Assembly: GCF_947495675.1 (NCBI RefSeq)
Contig: NZ_CANLZX010000004.1
Coordinates: forward strand, 62,001-126,000
Origin: an uncultured Algibacter sp.
GTDB lineage: Bacteria > Bacteroidota > Bacteroidia > Flavobacteriales > Flavobacteriaceae
Direction: 5' to 3'
Length of the DNA: 64,000 bases
Both the position numbers and the translations under genes were made by a program. Positions 28,401 to 38,132 of this stretch are shown here, piece by piece. The notes beneath the pieces are model-generated. The model did no database searches, was not told the origin of the DNA, and saw only the letters and a program-made list of their open reading frames with translations. Position 1 is the first letter of the stretch; every line of letters starts with the position of its first letter.

Positions 28401-29365
28401 TAGATAATTCCTTCTTTTATTAAATCATGTAAATGTACAACACCAGCATATTTACCATTTTTTTCTACTAATAATTGCGAAATACCATTAACTTCCATAA
28501 GATCTAAAGCATCAATAGCCATAGCTTCAGATTTAATGTGTTTTGGGTTAGTACTCATAATATCTTTAGCCGATAAATTTGAAAAATCATCAACCTTACT
28601 TAACATTCTTCGTAAATCTCCGTCTGTAATTATTCCAATAATTTTATCATCTTCAACAACTGCTGTAACACCTAACATTTTTTCTGTTATTTCAACGATT
28701 ATATCTTTAATATTTGTAGTTGGAGAAACTTTAGGTTTTTCATTAACAGAAGAAATATCTTGTACTCGTAAATATAATTTTTTCCCTAAAGCGCCACCTG
28801 GATGGTATTTAGCAAAATCGTTACTAGAAAAACCACGTAATTCTAATAAAGAAACAGCAAGTGCATCACCCATAACAAGTTGAGCTGTTGTACTAGTGGT
28901 TGGTGCTAAATTATTTGGGCAAGCTTCCTTCTCAACATATGTATTAAGTATATAATTGGCTTGTTGCCCTAGAAATGAATCTTTATTACCAGTAATTGCA
29001 ATCATTTTATTGTTTGCACTTTTTATTAATGGAATTAAGACTTTAATTTCAGGTGTATTTCCACTTTTTGAAATACAAATTACGACATCATCTTTAAGAA
29101 TTAAACCTAAGTCTCCATGAATTGCATCTGCAGCATGCATAAAAATTGCAGGTGTCCCTGTAGAGTTTAATGTTGCTACTATTTTATTAGCAATAATGGC
29201 ACTTTTACCAATACCAGTTATAATTACTCGCCCTTTTGAATTGTAAATGAGCTGTGTAGCCTCTGCAAAATCATCTGTTATTAAGCTAGACAAGTTAAAA
29301 ATGGCTTTGCTTTCCATCTCTATGGTTTGCTTCGCTATGTTAATAATAGAACTTTTGTCTTTCAA
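28400..29365 (-). CDS. kdsD: Arabinose-5-phosphate isomerase (KdsD/KpsF)
   Basis: This 321-aa protein has an N-terminal SIS domain (VIITGIGKSAIIANKIVATL, ICISKSGNTPEI, MHAADAIHGDLGLI, FAKYHPGGALGKKL) and two C-terminal CBS domains. The histidines of the HAADAIHGD and KYHPGG segments match the metal and active-site residues of the family. It converts ribulose-5-P to arabinose-5-P for Kdo synthesis. The start appears to be TTG at 29363-29365; the next ATG would remove part of the first conserved helix. Confidence 0.92.
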   Translation of the reverse strand: MKDKSSIINIAKQTIEMESKAIFNLSSLITDDFAEATQLIYNSKGRVIITGIGKSAIIANKIVATLNSTGTPAIFMHAADAIHGDLGLILKDDVVICISKSGNTPEIKVLIPLIKSANNKMIAITGNKDSFLGQQANYILNTYVEKEACPNNLAPTTSTTAQLVMGDALAVSLLELRGFSSNDFAKYHPGGALGKKLYLRVQDISSVNEKPKVSPTTNIKDIIVEITEKMLGVTAVVEDDKIIGIITDGDLRRMLSKVDDFSNLSAKDIMSTNPKHIKSEAMAIDALDLMEVNGISQLLVEKNGKYAGVVHLHDLIKEGII

Positions 29366-29562
29366 AATTTGTTATTTTTTGAGTTGATATTTAAAGATTT
29401 TGTTATCTTTAGTCATAATCAAATTTGTAACCTTGTTGTAATTTGATAATTCGTTACAAAACTAACGAAAAAAATATGAGGGTTCTCTATATGTAATATG
29501 AAATTAATTAACCCATTTTTAATTACTTTAGAGATATAAATAAAAATAATTTTAAATATTTC

Positions 29563-31767
29563 ATGTCAATACCAAAAAGTGACTTGCATGCAGATCTAAA
29601 AAAATATTTTGGATTTAATAAATTCAAAGGACTTCAAGAAGATGTTATAGAAAGCTTATTATCAGGTAATCATACATTCGTTATCATGCCAACAGGTGGT
29701 GGTAAATCAATGTGTTATCAATTGCCAGCCTTAATGCAAGAAGGTACAGCCATAGTAGTTTCTCCTTTAATAGCCTTAATGAAAAACCAAGTAGATGCTA
29801 TTCGTGGTATCTCAAAAGAAGATGGTGTAGCGCACGTATTAAATTCTTCATTAAATAAAACAGAGATTAAACAGGTTAAAGAAGATATTGTTAATGGCGT
29901 TACAAAATTACTTTATGTTGCTCCAGAATCTCTTACTAAAGAAGAAAACGTTGAGTTTTTAAGGACTGTTAAAATATCTTTCATGGCCATTGATGAGGCG
30001 CATTGTATTAGTGAATGGGGGCATGATTTTAGACCAGAATATAGAAACCTTCGACATATTATAAAGCGTATTGGAGATAACATTCCAATTATAGGTTTAA
30101 CAGCTACTGCCACTCCTAAAGTTCAAGAAGATATTATAAAGAATTTAGGTATTGGAGATGCTAAAACGTTTAAGGCGTCATTTAATAGGCCTAATTTATA
30201 TTATGAAGTACGTCCAAAAACAAAAAATGTAGATGTAGATATCATAAAATTTATAAAAAAGAATGAAGGTAAATCAGGTATTGTTTATTGTTTAAGCAGA
30301 AAACGAGTAGAAGAATTAGCACAAGTTTTACAAGTAAATGGCATAAATGCTGTACCATATCATGCAGGGTTAGATGCTAAAACTAGATCAAGTCATCAAG
30401 ATAAATTTTTAATGGAAGATGTAGATGTAGTTGTAGCCACAATTGCATTTGGTATGGGAATTGATAAACCCGATGTGCGTTTCGTAATCCATCATGATAT
30501 TCCAAAAAGTATAGAAAGTTATTATCAAGAAACAGGTAGAGCTGGTCGTGATGGTGGCGAAGGACATTGTTTAGCTTATTATGCATACAAAGACATTGAA
30601 AAGCTTGAAAAATTTATGTCTGGTAAACCTGTTGCAGAACAAGAAATAGGACAGGCTTTATTACAAGAGGTAGTTGCTTTCGCAGAAACTTCAATATCTA
30701 GAAGAAAATTTATTCTTCACTACTTTGGGGAGGAGTTTGATAATAAAACTGGTGAAGGTGGAGATATGGATGATAATGTAAGGCATCCTAAAAGTAAAGT
30801 TGAAGCTAAAGAAGAGGTTAAATTACTTCTTGAAACTATACATAATACCAATGAAAAGTATAAATCAAAAGATTTAGTAAATGTTTTAATTGGTAAAGAA
30901 AATGCCTTAATAAACTCGCACAAAACAAATACACAGCCATTTTTTGGAAAAGGGAAAAATAAAGCCAATAAATATTGGATGGCACTTCTTAGGCAAGTTT
31001 TGGTTGCAGGTTTTCTTAAAAAAGATATTGAAACCTATGGTGTTATTAAATTAACTGATGCTGGTACAAATTATATGAAAAAGCCAGTTTCATTTATGAT
31101 GACCGAAGATCATATTTATGAAGGAGAACAAGAAGATGGTACTGTAATTACAGCATCTAAAGGTTCTGGCGCAGTTGCAGATACTGTTTTAATGGGTATG
31201 CTTAAAGATTTAAGAAAAAAGAATGCTAAAAAACTAGGTGTACCGCCTTTCGTAATTTTTCAAGACCCTTCTTTAGAAGATATGGCGCTAAAATATCCTA
31301 TAAATTTAACCGAGCTTGCTAATGTACATGGTGTAGGAGATGGAAAGGCTAAAAAATATGGAAAAGATTTTGTCGCATTTATTGAAAAATATGTTGAAGA
31401 AAATGATATTGTACGCCCAGACGATTTAGTTGTAAAATCGACAGGAACAAACTCTGCCAATAAACTTTATATTATTCAAAATATAGACAGGAAATTACCT
31501 TTAGATGATATTTCTTCATCAAAAGGTATGTCAATGGCCGATTTTATAAAAGAAATGGAAGCTATCGTGTATTCAGGTACTAAGTTAAATATTGATTATT
31601 GGTTAAACGATATTTTAGATGAAGACCAACAAGAAGAAATTCATGATTACTTTATGGAATCTGAAACCGATAATATAGACGCAGCAATCGATGAATTTGA
31701 TGGTGATTATGATGATGAAGAACTTCGTCTATATCGTATAAAATTTATAAGTGAAGTAGCAAATTAG
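29563..31767 (+). CDS. recQ: ATP-dependent DNA helicase RecQ
   Basis: This 734-aa protein has a DEAD/DEAH helicase domain with FVIMPTGGGKSMCYQLPALM (Walker A) and DEAHCISEWGHDFRPEY, then helicase C with ATIAFGMGIDKPDVRFVIHH and ETGRAGRDGG. An RQC zinc/winged-helix region follows, then an HRDC domain (~540-615, ELANVHGVGDGKAKKYG). It ends in a ~40-residue acidic tail. It unwinds DNA 3'-5' in recombination repair. It is divergent from kdsD with a 197-bp shared upstream region, and a strong hairpin follows the stop. Confidence 0.95.
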   Translation: MSIPKSDLHADLKKYFGFNKFKGLQEDVIESLLSGNHTFVIMPTGGGKSMCYQLPALMQEGTAIVVSPLIALMKNQVDAIRGISKEDGVAHVLNSSLNKTEIKQVKEDIVNGVTKLLYVAPESLTKEENVEFLRTVKISFMAIDEAHCISEWGHDFRPEYRNLRHIIKRIGDNIPIIGLTATATPKVQEDIIKNLGIGDAKTFKASFNRPNLYYEVRPKTKNVDVDIIKFIKKNEGKSGIVYCLSRKRVEELAQVLQVNGINAVPYHAGLDAKTRSSHQDKFLMEDVDVVVATIAFGMGIDKPDVRFVIHHDIPKSIESYYQETGRAGRDGGEGHCLAYYAYKDIEKLEKFMSGKPVAEQEIGQALLQEVVAFAETSISRRKFILHYFGEEFDNKTGEGGDMDDNVRHPKSKVEAKEEVKLLLETIHNTNEKYKSKDLVNVLIGKENALINSHKTNTQPFFGKGKNKANKYWMALLRQVLVAGFLKKDIETYGVIKLTDAGTNYMKKPVSFMMTEDHIYEGEQEDGTVITASKGSGAVADTVLMGMLKDLRKKNAKKLGVPPFVIFQDPSLEDMALKYPINLTELANVHGVGDGKAKKYGKDFVAFIEKYVEENDIVRPDDLVVKSTGTNSANKLYIIQNIDRKLPLDDISSSKGMSMADFIKEMEAIVYSGTKLNIDYWLNDILDEDQQEEIHDYFMESETDNIDAAIDEFDGDYDDEELRLYRIKFISEVAN

Positions 31768-31779
31768 AAACTATTTTAT

Positions 31780-31825
31780 AACTTGATTATGAGTTAATTT
31801 TGTTAACTCATAATCAAGTTTTTTT
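31780..31825 (+). terminator. Rho-independent terminator of recQ
   Basis: A perfect 18-bp stem joins 31780-31797 and 31803-31820, with a 5-nt loop, and is followed directly by a run of Ts. It lies 13 bp after the recQ stop. It sits just before the 3' end of the convergent acr3 gene, so it may also protect that gene from read-through. Confidence 0.9.
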
Positions 31826-31837
31826 ATTCACATATAA

Positions 31838-32878
31838 CTATACTAAAGCTTTTTTGTAATATTTTTTTCGTAACCAAAAAGACACACGAACTAATAAAAT
31901 TAAAGCAGGAACTTCTACTAAAGGACCAATAACTCCAGTAAATGCTTGCCCAGAGTTTAGCCCGAAAACTGCAATTGCAACTGCAATAGCTAATTCAAAA
32001 TTATTTCCTGCGGCTGTAAATGCTACAGCTGTTGTTTTATCGTATTCTGCCCCTGTTGATTTAGTAACGAAAAAACCAATTATAAACATTAATGTAAAAT
32101 AGATTAGTAAGGGTACTGCAATAATTAAAACATCTATAGGTATTTCTAAAATCAATTCTCCTTTTAATGAGAACATAACCACAATAGTAAACAATAGTGC
32201 AATCAATGTTATTGGCGAAATAGTAGGTATAAATTTTTTTGTATACCAACTCTCTCCTTTTAGTTTTACTAATACAAGTCTACTTAAAATACCCATAGCA
32301 AATGGAATACCTAAATAAATAGCTACACTTTCAGCAATAGTTACAATTGAAATATCAACAATAGTACCCTCAAACCCAAAATACGGAGGGAGAACAGTTA
32401 TAAAGATCCAAGCATAAAAACTATAAGCAAAAACTTGAAAAATACTATTTAATGCTACTAAACCTGCTCCGTATTCGCTACTTCCTTCTGCTAGATCATT
32501 CCATACTAAAACCATAGCAATACATCTGGCTAAACCTATTAATATGAGTCCAACCATATATTCAGGATAATCTCTTAAAAAAATAATTGCCAATAAAAAC
32601 ATTAAAACGGGACCAATAATCCAATTAAGAATTAATGAAATGGTAAGTATTTTTGTGTTTTTAAAAACCTTAGGCAATAGAGAATAATTAACCTTTGCTA
32701 AAGGCGGATACATCATTAATATTAACCCAATTGCAATAGGAATATTTGTTGAGCCTCTATTAAATGAGTTTATTATATTAGGGAATGTTGGAAAAAAATT
32801 TCCAATTCCAACACCAATTACCATAGCCACAAAAATCCAGAGTGTTAGATTTCTATCTAGAAAACTTAATTTTTTCAT
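31838..32878 (-). CDS. acr3: ACR3 family arsenite efflux transporter
   Basis: This 346-aa membrane protein has ten predicted helices: [57 protein letters not shown] (the conserved RCxAMV-W segment with the essential cysteine) and [20 protein letters not shown]. It exports As(III) (and perhaps Sb(III)) using the proton gradient. It lies 67 bp downstream of an ArsR-type repressor gene on the same strand. No arsenate reductase gene is adjacent. Confidence 0.93.
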   Translation of the reverse strand: MKKLSFLDRNLTLWIFVAMVIGVGIGNFFPTFPNIINSFNRGSTNIPIAIGLILMMYPPLAKVNYSLLPKVFKNTKILTISLILNWIIGPVLMFLLAIIFLRDYPEYMVGLILIGLARCIAMVLVWNDLAEGSSEYGAGLVALNSIFQVFAYSFYAWIFITVLPPYFGFEGTIVDISIVTIAESVAIYLGIPFAMGILSRLVLVKLKGESWYTKKFIPTISPITLIALLFTIVVMFSLKGELILEIPIDVLIIAVPLLIYFTLMFIIGFFVTKSTGAEYDKTTAVAFTAAGNNFELAIAVAIAVFGLNSGQAFTGVIGPLVEVPALILLVRVSFWLRKKYYKKALV

Positions 32879-32945
32879 AATTATATGTAGTAATTAAAAC
32901 TTAATTGATTTAGTGCAAAAGAGTAATTAATTATTTTGATTTTTT

Positions 32946-33278
32946 TTAACAACAAGTATCTCCTTTAGGAATATCTTGATTTAAAAACTGAAACATAACT
33001 TCCTTCATTTTAAACCAGTTTTCTTTGTTAATACAATAACATACGCTTGTTCCTTCTACATTTCCCTTAATTAAACCTAAATGTTTTAATTCTTTTAGGT
33101 GTTGCGAAATAGTAGGTTGAGCCAGTCCAATTTCATTAACTAAATCACCACAATAGCAAGTGTCAATTTCAAAGAGTTTTTGTAAAATTGCAACCCTTGC
33201 AGGATGCCCAAATACCTTTGCAAACAATGCAATTTGGTTTTGTGTATCTGTAAACATTTCTGTTTTTGCTAACCCCAT
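32946..33278 (-). CDS. arsR: ArsR family metalloregulator
   Basis: This 110-aa winged-helix repressor has AKVFGHPARVAILQKLF, then DTCYCGDLVNEIGLAQPTIS (a CxC at the start of the recognition region, matching the As(III) site of the ELCVCDL type), QHLKELKHLGLIKG, and a terminal Cys-Cys pair that may add ligands. It should release its operator when arsenite binds, derepressing itself and acr3. The operator candidate overlaps its promoter. Confidence 0.93.
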   Translation of the reverse strand: MGLAKTEMFTDTQNQIALFAKVFGHPARVAILQKLFEIDTCYCGDLVNEIGLAQPTISQHLKELKHLGLIKGNVEGTSVCYCINKENWFKMKEVMFQFLNQDIPKGDTCC

Positions 33279-33297
33279 TTTATTTTTTTAATTATAT

Positions 33298-33307
33298 TAT
33301 TGCAATA
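33298..33307. promoter_or_regulatory. Candidate ArsR operator overlapping the arsR promoter
   Basis: TATTGCAATA is a perfect 10-bp palindrome 19 bp upstream of the arsR start. Read on the - strand it overlaps a likely -7 box (TAATATTG), with a TTG about 20 bp further upstream as the -33 element. A repressor bound here would block RNA polymerase. Assignment is by position and the family habit of ArsR proteins binding AT-rich palindromes. Confidence 0.55.
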
Positions 33308-33495
33308 TTACGATTAATAGTTGTTTTGAGCAAATATTTTTAAATACTGTATAAAAAATCTCTATACTGTATTATTAAATATTTTTTTTTGCTACAGTTT
33401 GTTTTATGAGATGGGTTTAACAAGTATGATTTTGTTAATATTTTTATTAAAAACATCTTGTATTATTTTATAAATTAGAGTTTAAGTTTTAAATT

Positions 33496-34227
33496 ATGTG
33501 TTACTCAACATCATTACGTAAAGACAGAAAAGAAGTAGAAAAAAAGTTGCTTAGTTTAATGCCAGGTAACTTTAAAATACCAGAAGAATTTCAAAAATAC
33601 TACCATTTAAATGGGTTTACTCATGGTAATTTATACATTATAAAAATGGATAAGAAAGATGAGGTTTATCCAGCAAGCTGGGGTTTGGTTCCCGAATGGG
33701 CAAATAAAAACCCTGATGCTTTTTTAAAAAAGAGTAATACTTTAAATGCTAGGAGCGAAACTATTTTTGAAACCCCTTCATTTAAAAAAAGCGCCAATAA
33801 TAAAAGATGCTTAATATTGGCAGATGGCTTTTATGAACCACACCATGAAAACGGAATCGCAATGCCATATTTTTGTTACCAACCAACAAAAGCATATACA
33901 GAAGGCGATTTATTTATGTTTGCTGGACTATATTCAGAATTAGAAAATAAGACATTTACTGCAACTATAATAACCACCAAAGCAAATGAATTTTTTGCAG
34001 AGGTTCACAATAAAAGAAAAAGAATGCCATTAGTCTTAGCAGAACATTTATATCAAGATTGGTTAGATGATGCTTTGAGCGTTCAATCATTAAAAGAGTT
34101 AATGTTTAAGGGATTCTCTAAAAATGAATTTAAAGCACATCCAGTAAGTCGAGACTTTTTTAAGAAAGATAAAAATACAAACAAACCTTATATAGTAGAA
34201 CCAGTTGAAAATTATAAACTTTTTTAA
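33496..34227 (+). CDS. SOS response-associated peptidase (SRAP, HMCES/YedK type)
   Basis: This 243-aa protein starts Met-Cys; Cys2 becomes the catalytic N-terminal residue after Met removal. Family blocks present are ASWGLVPEWA, NTLNARSETIFETPSFK, CLILADGFYEPH and HNKRKRMPLVL. SRAP proteins cross-link to abasic sites in single-stranded DNA and shield them. It is followed without a gap by a small unknown gene. Confidence 0.94.
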   Translation: MCYSTSLRKDRKEVEKKLLSLMPGNFKIPEEFQKYYHLNGFTHGNLYIIKMDKKDEVYPASWGLVPEWANKNPDAFLKKSNTLNARSETIFETPSFKKSANNKRCLILADGFYEPHHENGIAMPYFCYQPTKAYTEGDLFMFAGLYSELENKTFTATIITTKANEFFAEVHNKRKRMPLVLAEHLYQDWLDDALSVQSLKELMFKGFSKNEFKAHPVSRDFFKKDKNTNKPYIVEPVENYKLF

Positions 34228-34524
34228 ATGAATTTAGAAATATTACATTTTAAATGTCAAACCGAAGTTAAACAAGCATACCAAGACTACAGACAGTATA
34301 TTGAAAATGCCATTTTTGATGTAGATGATTCTATTATTGAACTTGAAATGAAAGTGATGAAACAAAAAATTGGTATAAAAATGAACACTTGGTTTTATGA
34401 TTGTAATTTTACTGAAATGCAATATGATTATATGCAACATGTAATTAAATACTATTTAAATATAGTTAATAATAAGGCTATTTGTTTTGCTAATAAACAT
34501 CGTAAAAGTGATAAAAGTAATTAG
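34228..34524 (+). CDS. Small protein of unknown function (98 aa)
   Basis: The start codon follows the SRAP stop directly, which supports real translation and coupling. The product is soluble, mixed-charge and contains no motif I recognise. It includes an acidic middle (AIFDVDDSIIELEMKVMKQ) and aromatic residues (WFYDC, YDYMQHVIKYY). It may share a condition of expression with the DNA-protection gene, but function cannot be inferred. Confidence 0.6.
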   Translation: MNLEILHFKCQTEVKQAYQDYRQYIENAIFDVDDSIIELEMKVMKQKIGIKMNTWFYDCNFTEMQYDYMQHVIKYYLNIVNNKAICFANKHRKSDKSN

Positions 34525-34616
34525 TTGTTTGTTTCGTAAATAACCCATTTCCCAAAGCTTTATAAATTGTTTTAAAAACTATAACCCTTAATTATTAACT
34601 TTTTAACTTACTTTCC

Positions 34617-34624
34617 TATCTTTG
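34617..34624 (+). promoter_or_regulatory. Bacteroidota-type -7 promoter box for the PPIase gene
   Basis: TATCTTTG matches TAnnTTTG exactly and lies 22 bp upstream of the PPIase ATG, with the usual CAC just after it. The upstream -33 region (TTAACTTTTTAA) has no clean TTG. Confidence 0.7.
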
Positions 34625-34646
34625 CACCTTATTAAAAAATAGAACA

Positions 34647-35579
34647 ATGCAAGACGGATTATACGCAAAATTTAATACAACAAAAGGAGAGATTCTAGTT
34701 GCTTTAGAGTACAAAAAAACACCAGGAACAGTTGGTCATTTTGTAGCTTTAGCTGAAGGGAATTTAGAAAACAAAGTAAAACCTCAAGGTACACCTTATT
34801 ATGATGGTTTAAAATTCCATAGAGTTATTCCAGATTTTATGATTCAAGGTGGATGCCCACAAGGTTCTGGTGCTGGAAACCCCGGGTATCAGTTTGATGA
34901 TGAGTTTCATCCAGACTTAAAACATGACGGGCCAGGTGTATTGTCAATGGCAAATGCAGGACCAGGAACTAACGGAAGTCAGTTTTTTATAACTCATGTT
35001 GAAACTGCTTGGTTAGATGGTAAGCATACTGTTTTTGGTAAAGTTGAACACGGACAAGAAGTTGTAGACGCCATTGCTCAAGGAGATAAAATAGAAAGTT
35101 TAGAAATAGTAAGAGTAGGAGCAGAAGCAGAAGCTTTTAATCCTGTAGAAGCTTTTAGAACTTTTGAAGGATCAAGAGAAAAAAGATTAGCAGAAGCTAA
35201 AGCAGAAGCAGAAGCAGAATTAGATAAAATTGCAGCTGGTTTTGATAAAACTGAAAGCGGTCTTCGTTACCAAATTATTCAAAAAGGTGATGGAGTAAAG
35301 GCAGAAAAAGGACAAACAGTTTCTGTACATTACAAAGGACAATTATCTGACGGAACTGTTTTTGATTCTTCATACAAACGTAATGCGCCTATTGATTTTC
35401 CTTTAGGTGTTGGACAAGTAATTCCAGGATGGGATGAAGGTATTAGCCTATTAAAAGTTGGAGATAAAGCTAGATTGGTAATTCCAAGCCATTTAGGATA
35501 CGGAAGTGCTGGGGCAGGTGGTGTTATTCCACCAGATGCAACTTTAATTTTTGATGTAGAATTAATGGACGTTAAATAA
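34647..35579 (+). CDS. Peptidyl-prolyl isomerase, cyclophilin-FKBP fusion
   Basis: This 310-aa protein has two unrelated PPIase domains. Residues ~1-155 are cyclophilin-type: [52 protein letters not shown] ~45-residue Ala/Glu-rich linker that should be helical follows. Residues ~200-310 are FKBP-type: [54 protein letters not shown]. There is no signal peptide, so it is cytoplasmic. It likely acts as a folding catalyst/chaperone with both prolyl isomerase folds. Confidence 0.93.
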   Translation: MQDGLYAKFNTTKGEILVALEYKKTPGTVGHFVALAEGNLENKVKPQGTPYYDGLKFHRVIPDFMIQGGCPQGSGAGNPGYQFDDEFHPDLKHDGPGVLSMANAGPGTNGSQFFITHVETAWLDGKHTVFGKVEHGQEVVDAIAQGDKIESLEIVRVGAEAEAFNPVEAFRTFEGSREKRLAEAKAEAEAELDKIAAGFDKTESGLRYQIIQKGDGVKAEKGQTVSVHYKGQLSDGTVFDSSYKRNAPIDFPLGVGQVIPGWDEGISLLKVGDKARLVIPSHLGYGSAGAGGVIPPDATLIFDVELMDVK

Positions 35580-35604
35580 TATATTTTATATAGATAAAAT
35601 GCAT

Positions 35605-35635
35605 AAAAAAGCACCTTAATAGAGGTGCTTTTTTT
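35605..35635 (+). terminator. Rho-independent terminator of the PPIase gene
   Basis: GCACCT (35611-35616) pairs with AGGTGC (35623-35628), extended by A-T pairs from the flanking A and T runs. A 7-T tract follows. Confidence 0.88.
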
Positions 35636-35717
35636 GTGCCTATTTTTTTGACTAATTTAATGATTAGCTTAACGATTATTTTCAAAAAGCTAATAGCATA
35701 ATCATAATTTTGCATTT

Positions 35718-36140
35718 ATGATTAGTCTAAAAGACACAGAACTATATAACGAAGTACTTAAAGAGTATAATTATGCTTTTGGCAATGTTTATATGTTTAA
35801 AGAATTTGTTATTTCTGAATTCCATCCTGAAGTTGTAATAACTTGGGATAACCATGCAAAAATCATGGTTAATGATATAGTGTCGTTTTATAATACAGAT
35901 GGTTCAAATATTATCTATATTTCAAATAGAATTCACTCGTATTCAGTTGTAGCATCAGATTGGTTAAAGTTTTTCAAAACAAGTTATGCTATTAAAGCAT
36001 ATTGTATAGTGTCTGAAAATAAAGCAGGGCTTTTAAACTCAATGATAGAAAAGCTATTCTTTAAAAAAAAGATAACACACTTTTCTAATCTGTATGAAGC
36101 AGTTAATTTTGTTAAAAAAGGTTTGGTAGAAATTTCTTAA
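35718..36140 (+). CDS. Hypothetical protein, possibly SpoIIAA/STAS-like (140 aa)
   Basis: This soluble 140-aa protein has alternating predicted strands and helices (VYMFKEFVISEFHPEVVITW, IVSFYNTDGSNIIYISNR, AIKAYCIVSENKAGLLNSMI). The pattern resembles the SpoIIAA-like/STAS fold of small proteins common in flavobacteria, but no diagnostic motif is visible. It lies 138 bp after the PPIase terminator, so it has its own promoter, and 21 bp before the DinB-like gene. Confidence 0.55.
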   Translation: MISLKDTELYNEVLKEYNYAFGNVYMFKEFVISEFHPEVVITWDNHAKIMVNDIVSFYNTDGSNIIYISNRIHSYSVVASDWLKFFKTSYAIKAYCIVSENKAGLLNSMIEKLFFKKKITHFSNLYEAVNFVKKGLVEIS

Positions 36141-36161
36141 CATTTAGCTATATTTGTTTTT

Positions 36162-36707
36162 ATGACAAAACAAGATCTACAAAATTTAAAATACCCTATT
36201 GGTCAATTTGATTATCCAAATAATATTTCCCATAAACATATTGAAAACTGGATAAAAACATTAGAGCAATTTCCAATTCGTTTTGAAGCTCTGGTAAAAC
36301 ACCTTTCTAAAAACCAATTAGATACACCTTACAGACCTGGTGGATGGACAATTAGACAGGTGGTGCATCATGTTGCAGATAGTCATCATCATAGCTATAC
36401 AAGATTTAAATGGGCATTAACTGAAGATAAACCTATTATTAAAGCCTATGATGAAAAGCTTTGGGCCGAATTAAATGATAGTAAATCTGATCCTATCCAA
36501 ATGTCAATAGAGCATATAAAGGCAATACACTATAAATTGGTAAACTTATTAAAATCTTTATCTGAAAAAGATTTAAAAAAAAGTTTTATACATCCTGAAA
36601 CAAATACCGAGGTACTACTTAGTTATAATATTGGAAACTATGCTTGGCATAGTAACCATCATTATGCGCATATTGAAAATATAATGAAACATAAAGGTTG
36701 GTTATAA
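36162..36707 (+). CDS. YfiT-type bacillithiol transferase family protein (DinB-like)
   Basis: This 181-aa protein begins with YPIGQFDYP and contains YRPGGWTIRQVVHHVADSHH and NYAWHSNHHYAHI. The histidines in VVHHVADSH and HSNHH form the metal site of DinB/YfiT proteins. Related Bacillus enzymes transfer bacillithiol to electrophiles. Whether this organism makes bacillithiol is unknown, but it is common in the group. It abuts the GNAT gene without a spacer. Confidence 0.85.
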   Translation: MTKQDLQNLKYPIGQFDYPNNISHKHIENWIKTLEQFPIRFEALVKHLSKNQLDTPYRPGGWTIRQVVHHVADSHHHSYTRFKWALTEDKPIIKAYDEKLWAELNDSKSDPIQMSIEHIKAIHYKLVNLLKSLSEKDLKKSFIHPETNTEVLLSYNIGNYAWHSNHHYAHIENIMKHKGWL

Positions 36708-37193
36708 ATGATTAGAGCATTACAAATAGATGATGCACCAGCATTACTAGATATTTATAATTATTATGTTTTAAATACAACAGTAACTTTTGATATTGAT
36801 CCTATATCAATTGAAGCGTTTGTGAATAAACTTAACTTAATAACTAAAAATTACCCTTTTATAGTTTATGAAGAAGATAATGAAATATTGGGTTATGCTT
36901 ATGGTAGCCAGTTTAGGCCAAAACCAGCTTATAACTATGTGGTAGAGTCTACGGTTTATGTAACGCATACGGCACAAGGAAAACAAATAGGAACAAAACT
37001 ATATAAAGAGTTAATTAGGTTATTAAAACAAACTAATTTACATACAGTATTAGGTGTGTTAACTATACCAAATGATGCAAGCATAAAACTCCATGAAAAA
37101 TTTGGGTTCGAGCAAGTAGCAAACTTAAAAGAAGTTGGATTTAAATTTGGCGAATGGCAAAATGTTGGTATTTGGCAATTAAAACTAGTTTAG
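36708..37193 (+). CDS. GNAT family N-acetyltransferase (phosphinothricin acetyltransferase-like)
   Basis: This 161-aa GNAT has MIRALQIDDAPALLDIYNYY, GYAYGSQFRPKPAYNYVVES (strand 4 region) and an acetyl-CoA loop at QGKQIGTKLYKELIRLL, followed by PNDASIKLHEKFGF. The spacing matches the Pat/YncA group that acetylates small amines, including phosphinothricin and methionine sulfoximine. Its stop codon overlaps the stop of the convergent thioredoxin-like gene by four bases (shared CTAG). Confidence 0.88.
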   Translation: MIRALQIDDAPALLDIYNYYVLNTTVTFDIDPISIEAFVNKLNLITKNYPFIVYEEDNEILGYAYGSQFRPKPAYNYVVESTVYVTHTAQGKQIGTKLYKELIRLLKQTNLHTVLGVLTIPNDASIKLHEKFGFEQVANLKEVGFKFGEWQNVGIWQLKLV

Positions 37194-37747
37194 CTTTTCC
37201 ATTTAATACTGCACCCAATACTTGGTTTTTGTAATTCCAAATTCACCTTATTCTCAACTAAACAATCTAAGGCATGTCTTATGTCTTTACCTGTAATTTG
37301 CTGGTTGTTTCCGGGTCTAGAGTCATCTAATTGACCTCTGTAAGTTAGTTTTAATTTTTTGTCAAAAACATAAAAATCTGGAGTACAAGCAGCATCGTAA
37401 GCTTTTGCTACTTCTTGAGTTTCGTCATATAGATAAGGAAAAGGGTAGTGCTCATTTTTTGCATGAATTTTCATTTTTTCTGGTGAGTCCATTGGGTATT
37501 TAACCACATCGTTACTAGAAATAGCTATAAAGTTTATTCCTTTATCAACATATTCATTAGCTATAGAAATAATTTCATTATTAATATGAATTACAAAAGG
37601 ACAATGGTTACAAATAAACATAATCAAAGTGCCAATTTCACCTTTTAGTTTGCTTAAATGCAATGTAGTTTCTGAAACCGTATCAAAAAGAGAAAAGTCT
37701 GGTGCTTTAGTTCCTAAAGGAAGCATATTTGAAGGTGTATCTGCCAT
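37190..37747 (-). CDS. Thioredoxin-like redoxin family protein
   Basis: This 185-aa protein has GTKAPDFSLFDTVSE, GTLIMFICNHCPFVIHINNE (a CNHC dithiol at residues ~45-48), SSNDVVKYPMDSPEKM, ACTPDFYVFDKKLKLTYRG and DDSRPGNNQ. This is the AhpC/TSA-like family often annotated simply as thioredoxin family protein. There is no signal peptide, so it is cytoplasmic. Its substrate is unknown. It stands alone on the - strand between + strand genes. Confidence 0.85.
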   Translation of the reverse strand: MADTPSNMLPLGTKAPDFSLFDTVSETTLHLSKLKGEIGTLIMFICNHCPFVIHINNEIISIANEYVDKGINFIAISSNDVVKYPMDSPEKMKIHAKNEHYPFPYLYDETQEVAKAYDAACTPDFYVFDKKLKLTYRGQLDDSRPGNNQQITGKDIRHALDCLVENKVNLELQKPSIGCSIKWKS

Positions 37748-37793
37748 AATCTAGTTTTTTATCAAAGTTCGTTAAAATTTGTATTTTTAAAAA

Positions 37794-38129
37794 ATGGATA
37801 ACACAATTACTTTTGATGACTTTACTAAAGTAGACTTACGAGTAGGAACAATAATTGAAGTTAAAGATTTTCCTGAAGCCAAAAATCCAGCCTATAAGCT
37901 TACTATAGATTTTGGAGATTTGGGTACTAAAAAATCTTCTGCTCAAATAACAACGCTTTATAAAAAAGAAGATTTAATAAACAAGCAAATTGTAGCAGTT
38001 GTTAATTTCCCAAAAAAGCAAATTGCTAAATTTATGAGTGAGTGTTTAGTTTTAGGTGCCGTTAATGGTAAAGATGTTATAATTTTGAACCCAGATTTAA
38101 GAGTAAAAAACGGGACACCCGTAAATTAA
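37794..38129 (+). CDS. csaA: tRNA-binding domain protein CsaA
   Basis: This 111-aa single OB-fold protein has FTKVDLRVGTIIEVKDFPEA, KLTIDFGDLGTKKSSAQI and QIVAVVNFPKKQIAKFMSEC. These match CsaA, a dimeric tRNA-binding protein with chaperone activity that relates to the C-terminal domain of MetRS. The start lies 46 bp from the divergent thioredoxin-like gene. The BASS transporter gene follows 3 nt later. Confidence 0.93.
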   Translation: MDNTITFDDFTKVDLRVGTIIEVKDFPEAKNPAYKLTIDFGDLGTKKSSAQITTLYKKEDLINKQIVAVVNFPKKQIAKFMSECLVLGAVNGKDVIILNPDLRVKNGTPVN

Positions 38130-38132
38130 TAT

